Assembly (NCBI GenBank): GCA_036389955.1
Contig: DASVVJ010000084.1
Coordinates: 1-11,792, forward strand
Origin: DATHBR01 sp036389955
GTDB taxonomy: Bacteria; Myxococcota; Myxococcia; Myxococcales; Myxococcaceae
DNA length: 11,792 bases
Direction of reading: 5' to 3'
In this document: positions 1-6,470 of the stretch, in pieces
How positions within the stretch are numbered: position 1 is the stretch's first letter
Layout of the letters: every line of letters starts with the position of its first letter
Position numbers and translations under genes: made by a program
The notes under the pieces: generated by a model
Databases searched by the model: none
The model's input: the letters and a program-made list of their open reading frames with translations, nothing else
Told to the model about the DNA's origin: nothing

Positions 1-141
1 CTGCCGGCTGACGTCACGGCCAAGCTCGCCGCGAAATGCGAGGAGGATCTGAGCCCAATAGAGCCGAACGGTCATGTGAATGGCGACGGCGGCCGCCAGC
101 AGCATGAGGGTGAAGAATATCGCGGTAGCCAGGTGAGTCAC
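1..141 (-). CDS. Partial membrane protein, N-terminus only
   Basis: An open frame starts at a GTG (141-139) and runs in frame through 47 codons off the left edge. An AAGGGG sequence about eight bases upstream of that GTG can serve as ribosome binding site. Residues 4 to about 28 are strongly hydrophobic (ATAIFFTLMLLAAAVAI and onward), which makes one membrane-spanning segment or an uncleaved signal anchor. A basic and polar stretch follows (FRGELGRDVSRQ). The frame stays open further upstream, with another GTG at 165, but that codon has no good ribosome binding site. The gene is divergent from rpsB, so the two may share the regulatory region between them. Too little is present to name a family. 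Confidence 0.6.
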   Translation of the reverse strand, partial: MTHLATAIFFTLMLLAAAVAIHMTVRLYWAQILLAFRGELGRDVSRQ

Positions 142-157
142 AGGCTTATCCCCTTTT

Positions 158-166
158 TTATCCACA
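158..166 (+). promoter_or_regulatory. Perfect DnaA-box sequence TTATCCACA
   Basis: TTATCCACA is the high-affinity DnaA-box consensus, present here without mismatch. It lies just upstream of the ribosome binding site of the leftward membrane gene, inside the shared upstream region with rpsB. No second good box or AT-rich unwinding element is visible, so this is not an origin. It could be a DnaA-responsive control site or a chance match. Confidence 0.35.
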
Positions 167-422
167 GCTGAACGACGCAACCGGGAAATTGATCCATACG
201 AAGTTGAAAAGGCAATATGTTCACGCTTCGTTCTGCTGTCAAGCGATTATCGTTTCGCACCCGGCGTGGCGGCTAGGGCGCGCGCCTTCTTCCGAGGTTG
301 CCCGGATCGAATAGCCCCTCTGCGGTACAGTTCGATGTCGCAGCTTCAGAAACTGTGTTTCAGTTGTTGCAGCGGGCCAGGGTGCTGAAAGGCGCCGCTC
401 CGCTCTCGCCGGTCGACACGTC

Positions 423-451
423 TTGATTTCGGCCCATGCTGCCGCTAGATG
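423..451 (+). promoter_or_regulatory. Possible sigma-70-type promoter for rpsB
   Basis: TTGATT (423-428) is followed by a 17-base spacer and TAGATG (446-451). The geometry is right and the -35 is fair, but the -10 matches only three of six consensus bases. The next bases, CGCGCCC, form a GC-rich discriminator of the kind associated with growth-rate and stringent control of ribosomal promoters. This would give a leader of about 100 bases before the rpsB start. It was read by eye only. Confidence 0.3.
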
Positions 452-557
452 CGCGCCCATTCCACATGCAGGGCCATCATACCGGTGGCTGGGCGCGCTT
501 CAGGGCACGTCCCGGTCTCTCGGCCTTGCAGAGGGTTAACCGGAAGGAGAATCAATT

Positions 558-1511
<954 letters not shown>

Positions 1512-1547
1512 TCGGGCCGTGGCTCCAAGCGTCAGCATGTGAAGTCC

Positions 1548-1588
1548 GGCCGGGTGGTGGGGCCTCTCACCGCCCGGCCTTTGCATTT
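1548..1588 (+). terminator. Hairpin with T-rich tail between rpsB and tsf
   Basis: The arm GGCCGGGTGGTG (1548-1559) pairs with CACCGCCCGGCC (1568-1579). The stem is 12 bp with a single G-U pair and an eight-base loop. TTTGCATTT follows. The structure lies only 28 bases before the tsf start and about 36 after the rpsB stop. It could act as a partial terminator that lowers tsf relative to rpsB, or as a 3'-end stabiliser or processing site. Confidence 0.6.
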
Positions 1589-1615
1589 CCCCCAACTCAA
1601 TATCTGGAGACGAAC

Positions 1616-2275
1616 ATGGCCGAAGTCAGCGCCACGATGGTGAAGGAGCTCCGCGAGAAGACCGGCGCGGGCATGATGGACTGCAAGAAGGCGCTCGGCG
1701 AGAGCGGCGGTGACTTCGCCAAGGCCGAGGAGTGGCTGCGTAAGAAGGGCATCACCAACGCCACCAAGAAGGAAGGCCGCGTCGCCGCCGAGGGCGTCAT
1801 CGCCACCTACGTGCACGGCGGCCGCATTGGCGTGATGGTGGAGGTCAACTGCGAGACGGACTTCGTGGCTCGCAACGAGGACTTCCAGGCCCTGGCCAAG
1901 GACATCGCCATGCACATCGCCGCGGTGGGCCCGCAGTACGTGCGCCGCGAGGACATCCCCGCCGACGCGCTGGAGAAGGAGAAGGAGATCCAGCGCGTTC
2001 AGCTCAAGGAGGCCAAGAAGCCCGAGGCCATGTGGGACAAGATCCTCGTGGGCAAGCTGGAGAAGTTCTACGAGACGGTGTGCCTGGTGGACCAGTTCTG
2101 GGTGAAGGACGACAAGAAGCGCATCCACGAGATGGTGACCGAGCGCGCCGCGAAGATTGGCGAGAAGGTGTCCATCCGCCGCTTCTCGCGCTTCGTGGTG
2201 GGTGAGGGCATCGAGAAGAAGAAGGATGACCTGGCCGCCGAGGTTGCCAAGACGCTGGGCACGGGCCAGGCTTAA
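1616..2275 (+). CDS. tsf: Elongation factor Ts, short form
   Basis: EF-Ts is the guanine-nucleotide exchange factor that releases GDP from EF-Tu. The N-terminal UBA-like domain is clear (VKELREKTGAGMMDCKKAL, about residues 7-25), followed by WLRKKGI. The core domain has the signature CETDFVARNEDFQALAKDI (about 80-98). The sequence VCLVDQFWVKDD matches the family's LLEQPFVKD-type motif. The protein is 219 residues, compared with about 283 in E. coli and about 196 in Thermus, so it belongs to the shorter class with a reduced core. TGGAGA precedes the ATG at a suitable distance. It follows rpsB, as is usual, and is separated from pyrH by a strong terminator-like hairpin. Confidence 0.98.
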   Translation: MAEVSATMVKELREKTGAGMMDCKKALGESGGDFAKAEEWLRKKGITNATKKEGRVAAEGVIATYVHGGRIGVMVEVNCETDFVARNEDFQALAKDIAMHIAAVGPQYVRREDIPADALEKEKEIQRVQLKEAKKPEAMWDKILVGKLEKFYETVCLVDQFWVKDDKKRIHEMVTERAAKIGEKVSIRRFSRFVVGEGIEKKKDDLAAEVAKTLGTGQA

Positions 2276-2313
2276 GGCTCAGGGGCACGCCGCCACCCGG
2301 CGGGCCTGACGTG

Positions 2314-2366
2314 GGGCCGCGCGCTTCGAGTCTTCACCGGCTCCAAGCACGCGGCCCTTCGTTTTT
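2314..2366 (+). terminator. Intrinsic terminator after tsf
   Basis: GGGCCGCG (2314-2321) pairs with CGCGGCCC (2350-2357). The stem continues as GCTT/AAGC after one mismatch, and further short GAG/CTC pairing is possible inside the loop. TTCGTTTTT follows directly. This is the best Rho-independent terminator on the plus strand of the window, and it implies that pyrH-frr can be transcribed separately from rpsB-tsf. Confidence 0.7.
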
Positions 2367-2399
2367 GGACTCTCCGGGACTTGACCCCCGACGTGGACG

Positions 2400-2433
2400 T
2401 TGATCGGGGGCAGGGTGGGGGATACAAGCGGGG
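2400..2433 (+). promoter_or_regulatory. Possible pyrH promoter in a G-rich tract
   Basis: TTGATC (2400-2405), a 17-base spacer and TACAAG (2423-2428) give a weak sigma-70-like pair with four of six matches in each box. The same segment contains four G-runs (2406-2410, 2413-2415, 2417-2421, 2430-2433) ending four bases before the ATG. If the promoter is real, the mRNA would have almost no leader. The position after the tsf terminator supports some promoter here, but this exact one is tentative. Confidence 0.28.
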
Positions 2434-2437
2434 CCGC

Positions 2438-3187
2438 ATGTCCGACCCGACCCGCCCCCTCCGTTACAAGCGTGTTCTCCTCAAGCTCTCGGGCGAAGCC
2501 CTGATGGGCGATGGCAAGTACGGCATCAACCCGCCCACGCTCACGCGCATCGCCTCCGAGATGAAGGAGGTGGTGCAAGCCGGGGTGGAGCTGGCCGTCG
2601 TGATTGGCGGCGGCAACATCTTCCGCGGCGTGGCCGGCGCCACCGAGGGCATGGACCGCGCGAGCGCCGACTACATGGGCATGCTCGCCACCTGCATCAA
2701 CTCCATGGCGATGCAGGACGCGCTGGAGAAGCAGGGCGTGCACACCCGGGTGCTGTCGGCCATCAAGATGGAGCAGATCGCCGAGCCCTACATCCGCCGA
2801 CGCGCCGTGCGCCACCTGGAGAAGGGCCGCGTCGTGATTTTCGCCGCCGGCACCGGCAACCCGTACTTCACCACGGACACCGCCGCGAGCCTCCGCGCCA
2901 TGGAGATCAACGCGGAGATCATCCTCAAGGCCACCAAGGTGGACGGCATCTACAGCGCCGACCCGAAGAAGGACCCCGCGGCGCGCCGGTACCGCTCGGT
3001 GACTTACATGGACGTGCTCAAGCAGAACCTGAACGTGATGGACTCCACGGCCATCTCGCTGTGCATGGACAACAAGCTGCCCATCGTGGTGTTCGACTTG
3101 ACGGTGAAGGGCAACATTGGCCGGGCCGTGCTGGGTTCCGGCGATATCGGTACAGTGGTGGGCGCGGCCGAGACGGCCTGGGCCTGA
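2438..3187 (+). CDS. pyrH: UMP kinase (uridylate kinase)
   Basis: Converts UMP to UDP with ATP in pyrimidine nucleotide synthesis. It is a hexameric cytoplasmic enzyme of the amino-acid-kinase fold, unrelated to eukaryotic UMP/CMP kinases. Visible family motifs are YKRVLLKLSGEAL (10-22, ATP-binding start), VVIGGGNIFRG (54-64), DRASADYMGMLAT (73-85), GTGNPYFTTDTAA (138-150) and ILKATKVDGIYSADP (162-176). Starting at ATG 2438 gives 249 residues, close to the usual 235-250. A TTG at 2381 would add 19 residues that look non-conserved, so I prefer 2438. There is no good Shine-Dalgarno sequence, only a G-rich stretch. frr follows after 24 bases. Confidence 0.97.
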   Translation: MSDPTRPLRYKRVLLKLSGEALMGDGKYGINPPTLTRIASEMKEVVQAGVELAVVIGGGNIFRGVAGATEGMDRASADYMGMLATCINSMAMQDALEKQGVHTRVLSAIKMEQIAEPYIRRRAVRHLEKGRVVIFAAGTGNPYFTTDTAASLRAMEINAEIILKATKVDGIYSADPKKDPAARRYRSVTYMDVLKQNLNVMDSTAISLCMDNKLPIVVFDLTVKGNIGRAVLGSGDIGTVVGAAETAWA

Positions 3188-3211
3188 CCTTTTCCTCCGG
3201 AGGAGCTCACA

Positions 3212-3772
3212 ATGGCGAACGACGACGTTCTGGGTCAGCTGAAGGCTCGCATCGACAAGACGCTGGATGACTTGCGCAAGGACCTGACGAAGGTGCGCAC
3301 CGGCCGCGCCAGCACCAGCCTGCTGGACGGCATCCGGGTGGACTTCTACGGCACGCCCACGCCGCTCAACGGTGTGGCGAGCGTGAACGCCCCCGAGCCC
3401 CGGCTCATCACCATCAAGCCGTGGGACAAGGGTGTGCTCAAGGAGATCGAAAAGGCCATCCGCGAGGCCAACCTGGGCATCAACCCGATGAACGACGGCG
3501 AGATGATCCGCCTGCCGTTCCCGCCGCTCACCGAGGAGCGGCGCAAGGAGATCGCCAAGCAGGTGAAGACCAAGGGCGAGGAGCACAAGGTCGCCATCCG
3601 CAACATCCGCCGCGACGCCAACGAGTCTCTCAAGGAGAAGCTCAAGGCGAAGACCATCACCGAGGACGACAACAAGCGCGTCCAGGAGAAGGTGCAGAAG
3701 GAGACCGACAACGGCGTGGCCGAGGTGGACAAGATCATCGCCGCCAAGGAAAAAGAGGTCATGTCGGTCTAA
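3212..3772 (+). CDS. frr: Ribosome recycling factor
   Basis: RRF acts with EF-G to split post-termination ribosomes. The 186 residues match the family length of about 185. Visible family sequence includes LRKDLTKVRTGRAS (19-32), the beta domain around FYGTPTPLNGVASV, PWDKGVLKEIEKAI, LGINPMNDGEMIRLPFPPLT (90-109), and the helical C-terminal domain with ERRKEIAKQVK and RNIRRDAN. The ribosome binding site GGAGGAG is strong, eight bases before the ATG. It is part of a perfect 12-bp palindrome (3193-3204), so it could partly fold on itself. The gene is likely co-transcribed with pyrH and with the regulator gene that starts nine bases after its stop codon. Confidence 0.98.
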   Translation: MANDDVLGQLKARIDKTLDDLRKDLTKVRTGRASTSLLDGIRVDFYGTPTPLNGVASVNAPEPRLITIKPWDKGVLKEIEKAIREANLGINPMNDGEMIRLPFPPLTEERRKEIAKQVKTKGEEHKVAIRNIRRDANESLKEKLKAKTITEDDNKRVQEKVQKETDNGVAEVDKIIAAKEKEVMSV

Positions 3773-3781
3773 TCTGGTTTA

Positions 3782-4738
3782 ATGGCGATCATGCGTGCCG
3801 CATTGATCGCCGAACCCTCGGTCCCCGTCTCCACGGCCCTGCGCCGGTTCCTGGAGAGCGCGGGCTACGAGGTGATCGGGGTGAGCACCGCGGCCGAGGC
3901 GCTGCGCGAAGTGCGCGGCAGCCCGCCCACGGTGCTGATTGCCTCGCAGTCTCCGGCCCTGGACGGCGAGACGTTGTGCCGCGAGGTGAAACAGGAAGCG
4001 CCCGCAGTACCGGTGCTCCTGCTCTACATGCCGGAGGAGGAGAGCCCCGAGGAGCGCTCGGCTGCGGCCGGCGCGGATGCCTGCCTGGTGGGGCCGCTCA
4101 AGCGAACCACGGTGGTGACGTGCGTGGGGCTGATGGTGCAGCTCGTCGAGGCCCGGGCCGCCGCGCGCTTCACGGACACGATGTCCGCCGCCGCCGAGGA
4201 TGCCCAGGTGACCGAGGCCCTCAAGGGCAAGATGGAGGGCCCCGGCTCTCCGGACTTCGACTTCCTCAAGCGCCTGCTGCTCATGGAGGTCAAACGCAGC
4301 CGGCGCTACCGCTACCCCATCTCTCTGCTGCTGCTGGAGCTGGATCACCTGGGCGAGCGCACCGCGAGCCTGACCGCCGCGCAGCGCACGGCGATGCTGG
4401 CGGAGATGCTGGGGCTGCTCTCGGGCGGGGTGCGCGACATCGACGTCATCGTCCCCACCGCCGAGGGCCGCTTCGTGGCCTTCTTCCCGCACACGCCGAA
4501 AACGGGCGCGCTGGTGGTGGCCGAGCGGCTGCGGCAGCGGGTGAAGACGCTGGCGCCCCTGCCCAACATCTCCGTGTCCATGGGACTGGCCGTCTTCGAG
4601 CCCTCGCCGGTACGCGGGCAGACGCAGGTGAGCTTCGGCAACCTGATGAAGGACGCCAGCGAGGCGCTGCGCAAGGCCCAGGCGGCGGGCGGAGACCGGC
4701 TGGAGCTTACCGAGCGGGACAAGGAAGAGGCGCTGTAG
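3782..4738 (+). CDS. Degenerate receiver / GGDEF-like regulator
   Basis: A 318-residue two-domain protein. Residues 4-120 resemble a response-regulator receiver, with LIAEPSVPVSTALRRFLESAGYEV aligning to the usual start. However, the acidic pair is EP (11-12), the phospho-acceptor position is Ala54 (in VLIASQSPALDG), and the usual Thr and Lys positions appear lost. Residues 158-305 resemble a GGDEF domain (FLKRLLLMEVKRSRRYRYPISLLLLELDHL, then ISVSMGLAVFE), but the GGDEF site reads AEGRF (227-231). It should therefore be neither phosphorylated nor a diguanylate cyclase. A binding or scaffold role is inference. It starts nine bases after frr with no clear ribosome binding site, so translation may be coupled; ATG 3791 is an alternative start. 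The family resemblance is fairly sure and the function is not. Confidence 0.85.
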   Translation: MAIMRAALIAEPSVPVSTALRRFLESAGYEVIGVSTAAEALREVRGSPPTVLIASQSPALDGETLCREVKQEAPAVPVLLLYMPEEESPEERSAAAGADACLVGPLKRTTVVTCVGLMVQLVEARAAARFTDTMSAAAEDAQVTEALKGKMEGPGSPDFDFLKRLLLMEVKRSRRYRYPISLLLLELDHLGERTASLTAAQRTAMLAEMLGLLSGGVRDIDVIVPTAEGRFVAFFPHTPKTGALVVAERLRQRVKTLAPLPNISVSMGLAVFEPSPVRGQTQVSFGNLMKDASEALRKAQAAGGDRLELTERDKEEAL

Positions 4739-4753
4739 CGGCCCTGGAGCGGC

Positions 4754-5086
4754 TCAGGCGGGGTAGGAGAGCTCGGCCCCGCTGATGTCCTTCACCACGT
4801 CCGCGACGAAGGAGAACAGCTCCAGCCCCTTGCCCTTGTCGTCCTTCCAGGTGCCGGTGGCCTCGTCGAGCGAGAAGTGGATGCCCTGGCTCTTGCCGGC
4901 CACCCAGATCTGCCGCACGGCGCGCTGGGTGTTCACGATGCACTTCTCCCGCGAGGCGGCGGTGAGGGTGACCATGTCGCCGGTGCTGTCGGCCTCGAGC
5001 ACGTCCGGATCGATGGCATCCGCGGCGGCCATGATGCGCTTGAACACCGCGGAGACGAGCTGGTTGTAGCGGGCCTCGTCAATCAC
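4754..5086 (-). CDS. cyaY: Frataxin-like iron-sulfur assembly protein CyaY
   Basis: Frataxin/CyaY binds iron and the cysteine desulfurase IscS and modulates iron-sulfur cluster assembly. The 110 residues match the bacterial length of about 106. The core signature is clear: IVNTQRAVRQIWVAGKSQGIHFSLDEATGTWKDD-type sequence at 50-83, corresponding to the family pattern IN-Q-P--QIW-A---G-HF-------W. It is followed by a C-terminal helix (LELFSFVADVVKDI). Helix 1 (MIDEARYNQLVSAVFKRI) has fewer acidic residues than typical CyaY, and there is a Cys at 49. The start is GTG 5086, overlapping the sixA stop by four bases (GTGA), so the two are translationally coupled. No isc or suf gene is in the window. 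The gene ends 15 bases from the convergent regulator gene. Confidence 0.88.
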   Translation of the reverse strand: MIDEARYNQLVSAVFKRIMAAADAIDPDVLEADSTGDMVTLTAASREKCIVNTQRAVRQIWVAGKSQGIHFSLDEATGTWKDDKGKGLELFSFVADVVKDISGAELSYPA

Positions 5087-5583
5087 TGGATGACGTCGAG
5101 CAGCTGCTGCCCCGGAGGCGCGTAGAACAGGAATTTCACCTGCAGGGTCTCGCCGCTGCCCTCCATGTGCTCCAGGCCGATGACGGTGCCGGGATTGACG
5201 GGCTTGGGGAACGACTGCATGCCGAGCAGGTGCGCGGCCAGCGCGCCCATCGAGGGCTGGTGGCCCACGAGGACGAGGTTCTGGTCCACATGCTCCTTGA
5301 TGACGGGCTCGACGGCGCCCACCGGCATGTCCGGCAGCAGGCAGCGGTGGGCGCGCAAGAGCCCCTCGTGCTTGATGGAGGCGGAGAGGATCTGCGCCGT
5401 CTGGACCGTGCGCACCAGGGGACTGGTGAGCACCAGAGAGACGGGCCCCATGCGCTCGGCCAGCGAAGCGAAGTGCTGCGCGGTGTTGGCGCGGGCCTTA
5501 GCGGTCAGGGCTCGTGCCTCGTCGCCGAGACCCTCGGGGATCTCTGCGTCCGCATCGCCGTGCCTTACCAGGAAAATCCTCAA
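5083..5583 (-). CDS. sixA: SixA-type phosphohistidine phosphatase
   Basis: Member of the histidine phosphatase (phosphoglycerate-mutase-like) superfamily. SixA enzymes remove phosphate from phosphohistidine proteins. The start FLVRHGDAD has the RHG motif with the catalytic His at residue 8, exactly as in E. coli SixA, if translation starts at TTG 5583. SPLVRTVQTAQIL supplies the conserved Arg, and LVGHQPSMGALAAHLLG the second catalytic His. TTG 5583 is preceded by GGAGGG and gives 166 residues (family about 160). An upstream in-frame TTG at 5643 would give 186 residues with a non-conserved extension. That upstream TTG could instead belong to a -35 box (TTGACC, with TACGAA 18 bases later). The gene is coupled to cyaY by a four-base overlap and is divergent from the lipoprotein gene. 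The target is unknown. Confidence 0.88.
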   Translation of the reverse strand: MRIFLVRHGDADAEIPEGLGDEARALTAKARANTAQHFASLAERMGPVSLVLTSPLVRTVQTAQILSASIKHEGLLRAHRCLLPDMPVGAVEPVIKEHVDQNLVLVGHQPSMGALAAHLLGMQSFPKPVNPGTVIGLEHMEGSGETLQVKFLFYAPPGQQLLDVIQ

Positions 5584-5728
5584 AGTCCCTCCACCGCTCG
5601 CAACGAATCGCGGTTCGTACACGACCGTGACCGGGTTGGTCAAAGGTAATGCTCCGATTGTTCAGTGGAGAGATCCCCCCCGGTAGGTTGTAGGGGAAGC
5701 GCTGAACCCTCTCGCCGAGAGTGCAGAA

Positions 5729-5734
5729 TATACT
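5729..5734 (+). promoter_or_regulatory. Possible -10 box of the lipoprotein gene
   Basis: TATACT matches five of six bases of the sigma-70 -10 consensus and stands out in this GC-rich DNA. It lies 39 bases before the lipoprotein ATG, which would give a leader of about 30 bases. No good -35 is seen at 16-18 bases; TGAACC at 5703 is 20 bases away. Confidence 0.35.
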
Positions 5735-5772
5735 GGGCTCCTCGGGGTTCCGTGGCCTTGCGAGGAGTGGGC

Positions 5773-6468
5773 ATGCGTCGGTCGTTGTGGGTGCTGTTCG
5801 GGGTACTGGTGTCGTTCTCAGCCTGCAAGAAAGAGCAGGAGGCTGAAGCGCCGTCGTCCATGGAGGCAGCCCGGCCCTCGAAAGCCTCGCCCGGGGGCAA
5901 GCAGGCAGAGGACGAGCTGGCACCGGGCACCGAGTTCGGGCCGAGCGCGTATGTGGTGACGAAGGAGAAGCTCGACGCGTACGTGGGCTACCAGCGCAAG
6001 CTGCTGGAGGCCTACGAGGCGCTGCTGCGGGACATGGCCAAGGTGCACGGCCGGATGAAAGAGGGCGGCGGGGAGATGCAGGCGGACATCAACGAGTCGA
6101 TGAAGCTCATCGAGAGCAAGGCGAGGGCGGAGGAGGCGGCGCGCAAGGAGGCGGGGCTCTCGGAGGAGGACGTGAACGGCCTGGCCGAGGTGGTCACCGC
6201 CGTCATCAGCCAGCGCCAGCTCGCCCAGGCGCTGCAGACGGAGGAGGAGCTGAAGAAGCTCGAGGAGATGCAGGCGAAGCTGACGCCCGAGCAGCGCGAG
6301 GAGCTGGAGCCGCAGCTGGCCGCCATGCGCGAGCGCAACGAGGAGCTGCAGAAGCTCGTCGAGGTGCGCCGCACCTATGGCGATGCGAACGTGGACATGG
6401 TGCTCGGCCGTGAGGCGGACCTGGCCAAGAACTACCAGGATATGCTGAGCACCTTCGGCAGGAAGTGA
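5773..6468 (+). CDS. Small coiled-coil lipoprotein, function unknown
   Basis: The 231-residue product begins with a lipoprotein signal peptide: MRRSLWVLFGVLVSFSACKK, with the lipobox FSAC and Cys18 as the lipidation site. A linker rich in Ala, Pro, Glu and Ser follows (20-58). Residues 60 to about 225 are charged and almost wholly helical, with Glu/Lys-rich heptad-like stretches (LQTEEELKKLEEMQAKL, REELEPQLAAMRERNEELQKL) that look like coiled coil. ATG 5773 is chosen because GAGGAG lies a few bases upstream and the signal peptide starts there; the frame is open up to 5665 but that part is not signal-like. It is probably anchored in the cell envelope. I do not recognise a named family. The stop lies two bases from the convergent flavoprotein stop. 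Confidence 0.85.
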   Translation: MRRSLWVLFGVLVSFSACKKEQEAEAPSSMEAARPSKASPGGKQAEDELAPGTEFGPSAYVVTKEKLDAYVGYQRKLLEAYEALLRDMAKVHGRMKEGGGEMQADINESMKLIESKARAEEAARKEAGLSEEDVNGLAEVVTAVISQRQLAQALQTEEELKKLEEMQAKLTPEQREELEPQLAAMRERNEELQKLVEVRRTYGDANVDMVLGREADLAKNYQDMLSTFGRK

Positions 6469-6470
6469 CC

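Larger units (their letters stand above)
142..557. other. Intergenic region between membrane gene and rpsB
   Basis: This 416-base stretch has no convincing gene. The small open frames in it lack ribosome binding sites and recognisable protein sequence. It holds the ribosome binding site of the leftward gene, a DnaA-box sequence at 158-166, a possible rpsB promoter at 423-451, and an rpsB leader of roughly 100 bases. The leader can form short hairpins: an ACCGG near 480 can pair with a CCGGT near 515, and CTCT can pair with AGAG just before the ribosome binding site. Such structure would fit S2 autoregulation of rpsB-tsf as known in other bacteria, but I cannot match it to a defined leader motif. 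Confidence 0.5.

Noticed and set aside
142..557. Replication origin suggested by the DnaA box
   Set aside because: There is only one box, with no AT-rich unwinding region and no dnaA, dnaN or parAB genes nearby.
2381..2437. Extended pyrH start at TTG 2381
   Set aside because: It would add 19 residues absent from the usual UMP kinase start and lies in the terminator-promoter zone after tsf.
2279..3586. Minus-strand open frame of 435 codons opposite pyrH and frr
   Set aside because: It covers two well-identified genes on the other strand and has the His/Val/Leu-rich composition of an antisense shadow.
3421..4785. Plus-strand open frame of 454 codons overlapping frr and the regulator gene
   Set aside because: Out of frame with both identified genes, and its Gly/Arg/Ala-rich translation lacks any domain.
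5665..5772. Longer N-terminus for the lipoprotein
   Set aside because: It would bury the signal peptide, and the ribosome binding site GAGGAG sits before ATG 5773.
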